NCBI RefSeq assembly: GCF_026625125.1
Contig: NZ_CP113097.1
Span: 1,116,001-1,180,000 of the forward strand
Origin: Pseudomonas putida
Lineage (GTDB): Bacteria > Pseudomonadota > Gammaproteobacteria > Pseudomonadales > Pseudomonadaceae
Reading direction: 5' to 3'
DNA length: 64,000 nt
The stretch's first letter is position 1; every line of letters starts with the position of its first letter. The notes under the pieces are model-generated. The model was not told the origin of the DNA. It ran no database searches and was given only the letters and a program-made list of their open reading frames with translations. Positions 1 through 8,260 of the stretch are shown here, piece after piece. The position numbers were made by a program, and so were the translations under genes.

Positions 1-37
1 CTTCTTCGGTGGCGCGGTATTCGTTGATCAGGGACAT
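1..37 (-). CDS. mvaT: MvaT/TurA-family nucleoid protein (5' end only)
   Basis: Only the first 12 codons are inside the window; read on the minus strand they give MSLINEYRATEE, the characteristic N-terminus of Pseudomonas MvaT/TurA H-NS-like xenogeneic silencers. An AGGAA ribosome-binding site lies about 8 bases before the ATG. Family members bind AT-rich DNA and repress horizontally acquired genes, and commonly regulate themselves; the AT-rich stretch immediately upstream fits that. The paralogues (turA, turB, mvaT) cannot be separated on 12 residues; the neighbouring purU suggests the turA locus of P. putida. Confidence 0.8.
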   Translation of the reverse strand, partial: MSLINEYRATEE

Positions 38-59
38 GGAGTGTTCCTTAATGCGTGTT

Positions 60-200
60 CAGGAAATGTGTGGAGCAATAATAGACAGGCGATACTCTCA
101 AGTAAACCTATTAATCAGTTCATCAACTGTTTATGTGGGCTGTGACAAAATATCTCAAGGTTAAAAAAATATTTACATTAGCCCGCGTAACTCGTCATGT
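60..200. promoter_or_regulatory. AT-rich divergent control region between mvaT and purU
   Basis: This stretch is much richer in A and T than its surroundings, with A/T runs around positions 145-180, between the mvaT start on the minus strand and purU on the plus strand. MvaT-type proteins prefer such DNA, so autoregulation is plausible. No clear promoter boxes can be assigned by eye. Confidence 0.35.
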
Positions 201-334
201 TTCGCCTGGCTGTTGCTGCGTGCCACGGCCCGTGTCTAAGCGCGCAAGGGGCGGTGGCGGGGTGCAATGATTACTGCGTTTTTCCGGGCGGGCCGCTAGA
301 ATGAGCGCCTTTGCGAAGTTCTGGAGTCTTATTC

Positions 335-1186
335 ATGCGCACCTATCGTCTGGTGATCGCTTGCCCCGACCGTGTTGGTATCGTGGCGAAAGTCAGTAAT
401 TTCCTGGCTTTGTACAATGGCTGGATCAACGAAGCGAGCCACCACTCCGATGAGCAGAGTGGCTGGTTCTTCATGCGCCATGAAATCCGCGCCGAATCGC
501 TGCCATTCGGTATCGAGGCCTTCCGTGAAGCCTTTTCGCCGATAGCCGAAGAGTTTTCCATGACCTGGCGCATTACGGATTCGGCTCAGAAAAAGCGTGT
601 GGTGTTGATGGCGAGCCGTGAATCCCACTGCCTGGCTGATCTGCTGCATCGCTGGCACACCGATGAACTCGATTGCGAGATCCCTTGCGTGATCTCCAAC
701 CACAACGACCTGCGCAGCATGGTCGAGTGGCACGGCATCCCGTTCTTCCATGTACCCGTCGACCCGAAAGACAAGGCGCCTGCGTTTGCTGAAGTGTCGC
801 GCCTGGTCCAGGAACATGCGGCCGATGTGGTTGTGCTGGCGCGGTACATGCAAATCCTGCCACCGCAGTTGTGCCAGGATTACGCCGAAAAAGTCATCAA
901 CATCCACCACAGCTTCTTACCGTCGTTCGTCGGTGCCAAGCCTTACCACCAGGCCGCCCTGCGTGGGGTGAAGCTGATCGGTGCTACCTGCCACTACGTG
1001 ACCGAAGAACTGGACGCAGGCCCGATCATCGAGCAGGACGTGGTGCGTGTGAGCCATGCCGACAGCATCGAGGACATGGTCCGCTTCGGCCGCGATGTGG
1101 AGAAGATGGTGCTTGCCCGTGGCCTGCGCTATCACTTGGAAGACCGCGTGCTGGTGCACGGCAACAAGACTGTCGTGTTCGACTGA
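335..1186 (+). CDS. purU: Formyltetrahydrofolate deformylase PurU
   Basis: The 283-residue product has an N-terminal ACT-type domain (about residues 1-80, beginning MRTYRLVIACPDRVG) and a C-terminal formyltransferase fold. The latter carries the conserved segments VLARYMQILP, NIHHSFLP and LDAGPIIEQD, which supply the catalytic Asn/His/Asp set of this family. PurU hydrolyses 10-formyl-THF to THF and formate, balancing one-carbon units and feeding formate to PurT. I chose the ATG at 335 over an in-frame start at 311 because GGAG sits about 9 bases before it and the protein then has the usual length. It is transcribed away from mvaT. Confidence 0.93.
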   Translation: MRTYRLVIACPDRVGIVAKVSNFLALYNGWINEASHHSDEQSGWFFMRHEIRAESLPFGIEAFREAFSPIAEEFSMTWRITDSAQKKRVVLMASRESHCLADLLHRWHTDELDCEIPCVISNHNDLRSMVEWHGIPFFHVPVDPKDKAPAFAEVSRLVQEHAADVVVLARYMQILPPQLCQDYAEKVINIHHSFLPSFVGAKPYHQAALRGVKLIGATCHYVTEELDAGPIIEQDVVRVSHADSIEDMVRFGRDVEKMVLARGLRYHLEDRVLVHGNKTVVFD

Positions 1187-1196
1187 TACGGGCTTT

Positions 1197-1215
1197 GGGG
1201 CTGCACTGCAGCCCC
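1197..1215 (+). terminator. Possible purU terminator hairpin
   Basis: An inverted repeat with 8-bp GC-rich arms (GGGGCTGC / GCAGCCCC) and a 3-base loop begins about 10 bases after the purU stop. No convincing T-run follows, so it may only pause or protect the 3' end. Confidence 0.4.
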
Positions 1216-1235
1216 AGTTATGCAGGGGGTGAAAC

Positions 1236-1469
1236 ATGACAGGCTCACGCAACAAACCCACCGCATCAGCACCGCCTACCCTCGGGGAAGGCTGCCTTTC
1301 TCGCTACGACCCCGACGCCCTGAGCGAACAGGACGGCACTGATTTCCCCGGTGCCGCTGAGCTCTGGCGCCAGCTCAACCCGTCTGACGCCGCCAGCGCT
1401 CCAGCAGGGGGCGCGCCAGCAGGCAGACAAACACCGGCCCCCCGGCCAGCAGATAAAAGTAGTAAGTGA
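1236..1469 (+). CDS. Small hypothetical protein, doubtful
   Basis: A 77-codon open frame with an AGGGGG ribosome-binding site 8-10 bases before the ATG. Its first 45 codons have GC-rich third positions and a plausible hydrophilic sequence (a GCLSRYDPDALSEQDG stretch). The last 30 codons run antisense into the 3' end of the UPF0104 membrane gene and are Pro/Ala-rich low-complexity sequence. I recognise no domain. It could be a real small cytosolic protein downstream of purU or a by-product of GC-rich DNA. Confidence 0.4.
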   Translation: MTGSRNKPTASAPPTLGEGCLSRYDPDALSEQDGTDFPGAAELWRQLNPSDAASAPAGGAPAGRQTPAPRPADKSSK

Positions 1470-2367
1470 CCGCACGCCAGATCAGGATCGCCGCAGCAGC
1501 GGTGGAACTGCCCACCAAAGGCGTCAACAGGCTCGCCGAGGTCAGCTCGGCCGCCCCGGCGCCGCCCGGCAGCAGGCTGAACTGCCCGGCACTGAGCGAG
1601 AGCATCTGTACCAGGAAGCTCGGAATCCACGACAACTCCACGCCCAAGCCTTGCAAGACCAGGTACAGCACGCTGTAGCGTAGGCTCCAATGCGCGCAGG
1701 TGAGGGTGAACACCAGTGCCAGTGTGCTTTTTGGCAGCTGCCAGGTCTGCGCCAAGGCATCGATGAAGTGCAACAGCTTGCGCGCCCAGCGCCGTTTGCG
1801 CGCAGGCGCCACCCCCATGCGCTGCAGCAGCCGCCCATTCAGGCGCATCACCGTCCGTCGGTACCGTAGCAACGCCACGATTGCCGCCAGTGCCGAGCAC
1901 AGCAGTAGGGCACTTCCCAGCAACATGCTCTGCTGGCTGCGGCCAAGGCTGTGGAACAGTGCGTAACCGGCTATTGCCAACATGGCGCAGAAGAAGAACA
2001 GCAGATCGTTCAACTGGTCCATGGCAAACACCGCGCCGCTGCGTGCCGGGCCGATACGGTCACGGGCCAGCAGGGCCATGAGTGTCAACGGCCCGCCGCT
2101 GCCGCCTGGGGTGGTGCAAATGGCGAATTCGGTGGCCATTACCACGCCGAGGCTGCGCACGTGGCCAAGCTTTGCTCCCTGCTGGCCAAGCAGCAGGCGC
2201 AAGCGCACGGCATTGATTACCCAGCACATCAGGATCATACCCAGCAGGGTCAGCATCAATGCGGGGTCGAAGGCCTTGAGCCTGGGCAGCAGGTCGCTGC
2301 CCCCCAGCAGGGCCGGTATCACCATGGCCATCACCAGCGCCATGGCCAGCCAGCCCAAACGGTTCAT
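1375..2367 (-). CDS. UPF0104 / lysylphosphatidylglycerol synthase TM-region family membrane protein
   Basis: A 330-residue, very hydrophobic protein with about seven to eight predicted membrane segments and the TPGGSGGP motif typical of the YbhN / MprF-flippase-like (UPF0104) family. Family members are proposed lipid flippases or glycolipid-associated membrane proteins; the MprF catalytic domain is absent. It is the last gene of a three-gene operon: its ATG overlaps the stop of the deacetylase-like gene by 4 bp, and that gene overlaps the glycosyltransferase gene. The arrangement suggests a joint role in making and moving a lipid-linked sugar, but the substrate cannot be read from sequence. 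Confidence 0.82.
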   Translation of the reverse strand: MNRLGWLAMALVMAMVIPALLGGSDLLPRLKAFDPALMLTLLGMILMCWVINAVRLRLLLGQQGAKLGHVRSLGVVMATEFAICTTPGGSGGPLTLMALLARDRIGPARSGAVFAMDQLNDLLFFFCAMLAIAGYALFHSLGRSQQSMLLGSALLLCSALAAIVALLRYRRTVMRLNGRLLQRMGVAPARKRRWARKLLHFIDALAQTWQLPKSTLALVFTLTCAHWSLRYSVLYLVLQGLGVELSWIPSFLVQMLSLSAGQFSLLPGGAGAAELTSASLLTPLVGSSTAAAAILIWRAVTYYFYLLAGGPVFVCLLARPLLERWRRQTG

Positions 2368-3128
2368 CCTACTGCCTGGCGCTGTAGCCAGGCCGACTTG
2401 GTCAGGGGGGCGCGCCCTTGCATCAGCAGCTTGTCCAGCGTGCGCAGCCAGTAATCTCGTGAGGAGCGGTGGCGCATGTCCACGGGGTGCAGCCCAAGGC
2501 GCAGGGTCTCAGCGTTGCGCCAGCGTCTGCACTGCCAGTCACAGACCACCTGCGACACACCACGACGCCAGGCGCTGCGGGCGCTCCAGACCAGGCCTGG
2601 GGCATCGAACGCGGTGAAGTCGGGTAAACGATAAAGGTGCTGCGGGGTGCTGGTGTAGCGCAACGGCAATTGGCTCAAGGCCTGGCGGGTGCCTTGGCTC
2701 ATCAGCCAGGCCGGGGCGACGAAGCCTGCCACGGGCCAGCCTTGCCGGTCGAAGACTTCAAGGCCGGCCTCCAGGCGTTGCATGGCCTGCGCCTGGTTCA
2801 AGGCATAGAACTCCCCTTCATGGGTGTACAGGCGGCGCATGAAGTAGTCACGCAGGCTGCGTGGCGCTGGCCCGTCGTCGGCGTGATACAAGCCATGCAG
2901 CGCCAGTTCGTCGCCACGCGCCAAGCGTCGTTCGAGCAGGCGGCAGAATGCGGGTGAGCCCGCCAGCGGGTTGCGGTGATGGAAGTTCGGCACTACCAGC
3001 CAGGTCATGGGCACATGGCCCATTTCGTCGACGGCCTCGACGAAGGGCTGGTAATCCGGCCAGGTCTCAGGCGCGATGTCATGCAGCACAAGCATCAGGC
3101 TGCCCGGCGCGGCGCTGGTCTCAAGCAT
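2364..3128 (-). CDS. DUF2334-type polysaccharide deacetylase-like protein
   Basis: A 254-residue protein starting MLETSAAPGSLMLVLHDIAP. The early LVLHDIAPETW segment, VVPNFHHRNPL and LALHGLYH resemble the metal-binding Asp/His elements of the NodB-like DUF2334 branch of polysaccharide deacetylases. The frame stays open upstream, but that part translates the glycosyltransferase gene out of frame; the ATG at 3128 overlaps that gene's stop by 8 bp, a normal coupled start. There is no signal peptide, so action at the cytoplasmic face is likely. By context it may deacetylate the sugar product of the neighbouring glycosyltransferase. Confidence 0.8.
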   Translation of the reverse strand: MLETSAAPGSLMLVLHDIAPETWPDYQPFVEAVDEMGHVPMTWLVVPNFHHRNPLAGSPAFCRLLERRLARGDELALHGLYHADDGPAPRSLRDYFMRRLYTHEGEFYALNQAQAMQRLEAGLEVFDRQGWPVAGFVAPAWLMSQGTRQALSQLPLRYTSTPQHLYRLPDFTAFDAPGLVWSARSAWRRGVSQVVCDWQCRRWRNAETLRLGLHPVDMRHRSSRDYWLRTLDKLLMQGRAPLTKSAWLQRQAVG

Positions 3129-4233
3129 GGGCGCGTACCTGCGGTTGATGGCCAAGCACCGCCTGATAGTGCTGCAGCAGGCCGGCGACGACATTGTCCC
3201 ATGAATAATGCTGCTCCACATGGCTGCGGGCCTGGGCCCCGAGCTTGCGCACGCCGGCTTCGAACACCTCACGCACTGCGGTGGCCATGGCCAGGCCGTC
3301 GTTGGCCCGGCACAGGCGCCCGCACTGCTCATTGACGATCTCGCCGAAAGCCCCGGCGTGCACGGCCACCACGGGAGTGGCGCTGGCCATGGCTTCAAGG
3401 ATGACCAGGCCGAAGGTTTCCTGGTCGCCGGCATGCACCAGCAGGTCGGCGCTGGCCACGAGCCGGGCGACGTCCTGCGGCGCACAGAATCGATTGATCA
3501 CACTGACGTTGTCAGGGACGTTGCTTGGCATGTTCGAGCCTACCAGCAGCAGGTGGTAAGGGCGGCCAAGGCGCTGTATGCAATCGAGCAGTACGGGCAG
3601 GTTTTTTTCCCGCGAGCCACGGCCAGCGAAGACCAGCAGGCGGCTGGTATCGGGGATACCCAGTTCGGCGCGCAGTTGTGGGTCACGGTGTTGCGGGTTG
3701 AACGTGGCCAAGTCCACGCCCAGGCGCTGCACATGCACATCGCGCACGCCCAGGCGGCGAAGTTTGTCGGCCATCACCTGGCTGGGCGCCAGCACTCGGT
3801 CGAAATTGCCGTACAGCTTGCTGACATAGGCTTCTACATTGGGCGTGAACCAGTTGCCCATGCGGTTGCTGACCAGCAGTGGCAAGTCGGAGTGATAGAA
3901 GCCGATCACGGGGACATCGAGCTGGCGTCGCGCCTCAAGGGCGGCCCAGGCGGTCAGGTACGGGTCACCCACTTCGATGAGGTCGGGCTTGAGGCCGCGC
4001 AGCACATTGCACCAGGGAGCAAGGCGTACGGGGAAGCGGTAGCCTTTGCCAAAGGGCAGGGGCGGCGCCGGAACTTGATAGATGCCGTCTTCCTGGCGAG
4101 CACTGGCCCCGGGAATCAACAGGCTGTGGCGTACGCCCTCAATGGCGTCGAGACGGTGGTGTTTGGCATCAAGATAGGTACGTACGCCCCCGCTGGCCGG
4201 GGCGTAGAACATGGTGATGTCAGCGATGTGCAC
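3121..4233 (-). CDS. Family 4 glycosyltransferase
   Basis: A two-domain GT-B glycosyltransferase of about 370 residues. The N-terminal acceptor domain begins HIADITMFYAPASGGVRTY (a GGV loop). The C-terminal donor domain contains LVFAGRGSREKNLP and the E-x7-E nucleotide-sugar motif in DQETFGLVILEAMASATP. Start choice: an ATG at 4242 lies only 1-2 bases after GGAGGG, too close to be used; the in-frame GTG at 4233 sits 9 bases after it and starts the protein at HIADITMFY, so I prefer GTG. First gene of the operon with the deacetylase-like and UPF0104 genes. A UDP-sugar donor is likely; the acceptor, perhaps a lipid, is unknown. Confidence 0.85.
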   Translation of the reverse strand: MHIADITMFYAPASGGVRTYLDAKHHRLDAIEGVRHSLLIPGASARQEDGIYQVPAPPLPFGKGYRFPVRLAPWCNVLRGLKPDLIEVGDPYLTAWAALEARRQLDVPVIGFYHSDLPLLVSNRMGNWFTPNVEAYVSKLYGNFDRVLAPSQVMADKLRRLGVRDVHVQRLGVDLATFNPQHRDPQLRAELGIPDTSRLLVFAGRGSREKNLPVLLDCIQRLGRPYHLLLVGSNMPSNVPDNVSVINRFCAPQDVARLVASADLLVHAGDQETFGLVILEAMASATPVVAVHAGAFGEIVNEQCGRLCRANDGLAMATAVREVFEAGVRKLGAQARSHVEQHYSWDNVVAGLLQHYQAVLGHQPQVRAHA

Positions 4234-4334
4234 GATCAGCATCCCTCCGGGATCGACTTTTGGTCCGTCATCGGGCTGTAACAGGCCGACGATGACGCGC
4301 CTAAAGATTGACCTACCTGAAGGATAGTTTGTTC

Positions 4335-4449
4335 GGTTGGGTTGGGAGCAGCAGCTGCAGCTGCAAGCAGCAAGCTGCAAGCTACAAGCTACAAGCGAGA
4401 GGGCGCATGGCCCGCTTTTACTTGCAGCTTGAAGCTTGCCGCTTGCCGC
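4335..4449. repeat. AAGCTNCAAGCT-type clustered repeats forming an imperfect hairpin
   Basis: The region is built from short related units (AGCTGCAAGC, AGCTACAAGC) in the left half and their inverse (CTTGCAGCTTGAAGCTTG, GCCGCTTGCCGCTT) in the right half, separated by a GAGAGGG...CCCGC core. It lies just after the chemoreceptor stop codon and before the glycosyltransferase leader, so the transcribed inverted repeat may end the chemoreceptor transcript. Confidence 0.7.
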
Positions 4450-6324
4450 TTAGATCCGGAAGCTGCCTACCAGGTGCTTGAGGCGGGTGGCCTGTTGCTC
4501 GAGGTCCGAGCACGCTCGCAGGGTGGCCTGGAGGTTCTCGACGCCTTCCTGGTTGAGCATGTTGATCTCATTGATGTCCATGTTGATCGAGTCGACCACG
4601 GCCGTCTGCTCTTCGGTTGCAGTTGCCACCGACTGGTTCATGCCGTCGATTTCACCGATGCGTACAGTCACGCTGTCCAGGCGCTCACCCGCCTGGTTGG
4701 CGATCGCCATGCTGTCCTGGCTGTGGCGCTGGCTCTGGCCCATGGTGTCCACCGACTCACGGGCACCGACCTGCAGCTCCTCGATCATCGCCTGGACCTG
4801 TTGCGCCGACTCTTGGGTACGGTGCGCCAGATTGCGGACTTCGTCGGCGACCACGGCAAAACCACGCCCGGCTTCACCCGCCCGTGCGGCCTCGATGGCA
4901 GCGTTCAGCGCCAGCAGGTTGGTCTGCTGGGAGATGCTGGTGATCACTTCGAGGATCTGGCCGATGTTCACCGTCTTGCTGTTGAGCGTTTCGATGTGCG
5001 CGCTGGACGTGACGATCAGGTCCGACAGGCGATTCATCGCCTCGATATTGCGCGTCACTACCTGCTGACCTTCTTCTGCCAGCAGCCGTGCAGAACTTGC
5101 ATGCTGCGAAGCCTGGGCGGCATTGCCGGCGATTTCCTGGGCGGCGGCACCCAGTTCATTGATGGCCGCGGCAACGCTGTTGGTGCGGTTGGACTGCTCG
5201 TCGGAGTTGGTCATCGACGAGTTGGAGGCGCTGATCACGCGCAGCGCCACCTCGTTGACCTGCTCGGTGGCCGAGGACACCTCGCGGATCGAGCCGTGGA
5301 TGCGCTCGACGAAGCGGTTGAAGGCAGTGCCGAGGATGCCGAACTCATCCTGCTGGTGAATTTTCAAGCGTTTGGTCAGGTCGCCTTCACCTTCGGCGAT
5401 GTCTTCCATGGCGCGGGTCATGGTGAGCAACGGCTGCATCAGCACGCGGATCAGCAGGCCCAGCAAACCGATGATGATCACGACCGCCACCACCGTGGCG
5501 ATCACTGCCGAAGTACGGAAGTTGCTGAGCATGGCAAAGGCTTTGTCCTTGTCCACGGACAGGCCGATGTACCAGTTGGCCGATGGCAGGCCCTTGATCG
5601 GGGTGAAGGTCAGTAGGCGGGTCTGGCCATCGGCTTCGATTTCAGTCAGCTCGCCCGTCAGTTTTGGCGTGTGCTGCGGGAACAGGTCCGACAACGATTT
5701 CATGACCAGTGCCTTGTCAGGGTGCACCAGAATCTTGCCTTGATCGTTGACCAGGAAGGCGTAGCCCATGCCGCCAAAATTCAGCGAGTTGATGATCTGC
5801 ACCAGGCCGTCCAGCGCCAGGTCGCCGCCGACCACGCCGACACCCGCGGACACTTTGCTGAGGATGCCGATGACCATCTGGTTGGTGGTCATGTCGATGT
5901 AGGGCTCGGTGAGGATGGCGCCCGTGGCGTTCATGCCATCCTTGTACCAGGGACGGGTGCGCGGGTCGTAGCCATCCGGCATCTTCGAGTCGGGGCGCAC
6001 GCTGAAGCCGCCATCGACCTTGCCCAGGTAGACGGTCAAAAAGCTTGAAGTCAGGGCACTCTGGCCCATCAGCGTTTCTGCGCTGGCAGGTTGCTGGGCG
6101 ATGTTCTGCGCCAGGTTTTCAACCAGCTTTATCCGGCCTTCGAACAGGTTGCGAATGTTGTTCGAAGTGGAGGCGCCCATTTCAGCCAGATAATTCTCCA
6201 GGTTTTCACGGATGGCATTACGCTGGAGATAGTCGTTGTAGAGGGTGAACAGGCTGAAGGCGAGTATCACGATCAGTGATGCGGCCAAAAGAATCTTGTG
6301 GCTGAAACGAAGGCTTTTGTTCAT
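4450..6324 (-). CDS. mcpG: dCACHE methyl-accepting chemotaxis protein, McpG/PctC-like
   Basis: A 624-residue transmembrane chemoreceptor. An N-terminal membrane segment (about residues 9-29) is followed by a periplasmic dCACHE domain with RTRPWYKDG, the Arg-Trp-Tyr amino-acid-binding signature, and a downstream Asp in GGDLALDG. Then come a second membrane segment ([15 protein letters not shown]), a HAMP domain and a cytoplasmic coiled coil whose tip carries the hallmark [16 protein letters not shown]. In P. putida KT2440 the receptor I remember at this locus is McpG, a GABA receptor; ligand assignment here rests on gene order and the binding signature. The start is [10 protein letters not shown]; an upstream in-frame Met would add residues before the membrane segment. 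Confidence 0.88.
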   Translation of the reverse strand: MNKSLRFSHKILLAASLIVILAFSLFTLYNDYLQRNAIRENLENYLAEMGASTSNNIRNLFEGRIKLVENLAQNIAQQPASAETLMGQSALTSSFLTVYLGKVDGGFSVRPDSKMPDGYDPRTRPWYKDGMNATGAILTEPYIDMTTNQMVIGILSKVSAGVGVVGGDLALDGLVQIINSLNFGGMGYAFLVNDQGKILVHPDKALVMKSLSDLFPQHTPKLTGELTEIEADGQTRLLTFTPIKGLPSANWYIGLSVDKDKAFAMLSNFRTSAVIATVVAVVIIIGLLGLLIRVLMQPLLTMTRAMEDIAEGEGDLTKRLKIHQQDEFGILGTAFNRFVERIHGSIREVSSATEQVNEVALRVISASNSSMTNSDEQSNRTNSVAAAINELGAAAQEIAGNAAQASQHASSARLLAEEGQQVVTRNIEAMNRLSDLIVTSSAHIETLNSKTVNIGQILEVITSISQQTNLLALNAAIEAARAGEAGRGFAVVADEVRNLAHRTQESAQQVQAMIEELQVGARESVDTMGQSQRHSQDSMAIANQAGERLDSVTVRIGEIDGMNQSVATATEEQTAVVDSINMDINEINMLNQEGVENLQATLRACSDLEQQATRLKHLVGSFRI

Positions 6325-6489
6325 GGCGTGATCGGTTCCGCTAAGGTTTTTATCGGGCGTTCGCACGAGTACCGCTTAAAACAGTGCAACATCCCGTAAG
6401 TCCTTTCAGGGGTGTTCTGTCTTCAAAGGCGAATATCATCCAGAGCTATCGGCTGATGGGTGGTCGAGCTTGAGCAGGGGATTGAAAAG

Positions 6490-7965
6490 ATGTCGGAAAA
6501 CTCGACGATAGTTGTAGGTGCTGGCCCGGATGGCCAGCCTGTGACCCAAGCCATGCGCCTGGCTAACCGCCATGGCCTGGTCGCCGGTGCCACCGGTACC
6601 GGCAAGACCGTGACCTTGCAACACCTGGCGGAAGCGTTCAGTGATGCCGGTGTGGCGGTGTTCGCGGCCGATGTCAAAGGTGACCTGTGCGGTGTCGGTG
6701 CGGTGGCAGCGCCCCAGGGCAAGGTGGCCGAGCGCATTGCCGGCATGCCTTGGCTGGGGTACCGGGCGCAAGCCTACCCGTTGAGCCTTTGGGATATCGC
6801 CGGGCAGTCCGGGCACCCGCTGCGCACCACCCTGAGTGAGATGGGGCCGCTGTTGCTTGGCAACCTGCTTGAACTGACCGACAGCCAGCAGGCAGCGTTG
6901 TATGCCGCATTCAAGGTGGCCGACCGTGACGGGTTGCTGCTGCTCGATCTCAAGGACCTCAAGGCGCTGCTGGCACACCTTAAAGACAATCCCCAGTTGC
7001 TGGGCGAAGACAGTGCACTGATGACCACCGGTTCGACCCAGGCATTGTTGCGTCGTTTGGCAACGTTGGAGCAGCAGGGCGCCGAGGCGCTGTTCGGTGA
7101 GCCGGCATTGCAACTGGAGGACCTGCTGCGCACGGACGCTGATGGTCGTGGGCGAATTCACCTGCTCGATGCCAGCCGCTTGGTGCATGAGGCGCCGAAG
7201 GTCTACGCCACCTTCCTGTTGTGGCTGCTGGCCGAACTGTTCGAGCAGTTGCCGGAGCGAGGCGATGCCGACAAGCCGGTGCTTGCGCTGTTTTTCGACG
7301 AAGCCCATCTACTGTTCAACGGCACCCCGAAAGCGCTGCAGGATCGCTTGGAACAGGTGGTTCGGCTCATCCGCTCCAAGGGCGTGGGGGTGTTCTTTGT
7401 CACCCAGTCGCCTGGCGATCTGCCCGACAGCGTGCTGGCCCAATTGGGGTTGCGCATACAGCATGGGTTACGGGCGTTTACCGCCAAGGAGCAGAAGTCG
7501 CTGCGGGCCGTGGCAGACGGCTTTCGCCCGAACCCGGCATTCGACACTCTGGCAGTGCTGACCGAGCTTGGGATTGGCGAGGCGCTGGTGGGGACGCTTG
7601 AAGACCGGGGGACGCCGGCGATGGTGCAGCGAGTCTTGATCGCACCGCCGCAATCGCGAATCGGGCCGTTGAGTGCGGGCGAGCGTAGTGCGCTGATAGC
7701 CGGGTCGCCGTTGGCGGGGCGCTATGACAAGCCGATCGACCGTGAGTCGGCGTATGAAATGCTGGCCCGGCGCAAAGGCGAGCCGGCGGAGCCGGTACCG
7801 GCGCCCCAGGCGGATGAAGACAGCTTGGTGGACAAGGCTGGGGACTTCTTGCAGAGCGCCGCGGGGCAGGCGATCAAATCGGCTGTGCGTCAGGCGGCCA
7901 ATCAGTTAGGGCGCCAACTGGTGCGGGGGTTGATGGGGTCGTTGCTTGGGGGCAAGAAGCGTTAG
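6490..7965 (+). CDS. HerA/YjgR-like ATPase (DUF853)
   Basis: A 491-residue P-loop ATPase with Walker A GATGTGKT at residues 33-40, Walker B in VLALFFDEAHLLF, and VFFVTQSPGDLPDSVLAQLG, which matches the HerA/FtsK-like DUF853 family (E. coli YjgR). The C-terminal third is Pro/Glu-rich followed by a basic amphipathic tail ending GSLLGGKKR. The ATG at 6490 follows an AGGGG ribosome-binding site by about 8 bases. The family is predicted to be a hexameric DNA-translocating ATPase; the cellular role is not established. It is divergent from the chemoreceptor and apparently monocistronic. Confidence 0.88.
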   Translation: MSENSTIVVGAGPDGQPVTQAMRLANRHGLVAGATGTGKTVTLQHLAEAFSDAGVAVFAADVKGDLCGVGAVAAPQGKVAERIAGMPWLGYRAQAYPLSLWDIAGQSGHPLRTTLSEMGPLLLGNLLELTDSQQAALYAAFKVADRDGLLLLDLKDLKALLAHLKDNPQLLGEDSALMTTGSTQALLRRLATLEQQGAEALFGEPALQLEDLLRTDADGRGRIHLLDASRLVHEAPKVYATFLLWLLAELFEQLPERGDADKPVLALFFDEAHLLFNGTPKALQDRLEQVVRLIRSKGVGVFFVTQSPGDLPDSVLAQLGLRIQHGLRAFTAKEQKSLRAVADGFRPNPAFDTLAVLTELGIGEALVGTLEDRGTPAMVQRVLIAPPQSRIGPLSAGERSALIAGSPLAGRYDKPIDRESAYEMLARRKGEPAEPVPAPQADEDSLVDKAGDFLQSAAGQAIKSAVRQAANQLGRQLVRGLMGSLLGGKKR

Positions 7966-8033
7966 CGGTGGTGATGCTGGCTTCTGTGCATTAAAAGCCG
8001 CTTGAGGGTTGGTGTTGGTCAGCTCGGGCAAAA

Positions 8034-8243
8034 GGGGCCGCTTTGCGGCCCATCGCCGGCAAGCCAGCTCCCACAGGGTCGCGCCAGCTTTTAGAAGCTG
8101 AGCAAGGCAGGTGCTCCCATAGAGGGCTAAGCCGCCCGTCGTTGGCAAGCCGGCTCTAACAGGTACAGCGCAGACCTCAAGAACTGCACAGCCCACCCTG
8201 TGGGAGCCGGCTTGCCGGCGATGGGCCGCAGAGCGGCCCTTTT
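8034..8243. repeat. REP/BIME cluster downstream of pitA
   Basis: Two inward-facing copies of a P. putida-type REP unit (core GCCGGCAAGCC/GGCTTGCCGGC, followed or preceded by GGGCCGC...GCGGCCC) lie at 8034-8076 and 8198-8243, with a degenerate third copy (GTTGGCAAGCCGGCTC) at about 8135-8160. They fill the convergent gap between the DUF853 gene and pitA. The GGGCCGC-AGA-GCGGCCC hairpin flanked by an A/T tract can act as a terminator for pitA. Confidence 0.85.
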
Positions 8244-8260
8244 CACTGCGCTGCCAAGGT

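Noticed and set aside
2364..3485. A longer version of the deacetylase-like protein, extended at the N-terminus
   Set aside because: The extra 119 codons are the glycosyltransferase gene read in the wrong frame; the coupled ATG at 3128 explains the protein.
4342..5616. A 424-codon plus-strand open frame opposite the chemoreceptor
   Set aside because: Composition is that of an antisense shadow (His, Gly, Val, Asp runs), and it starts within the repeat cluster.
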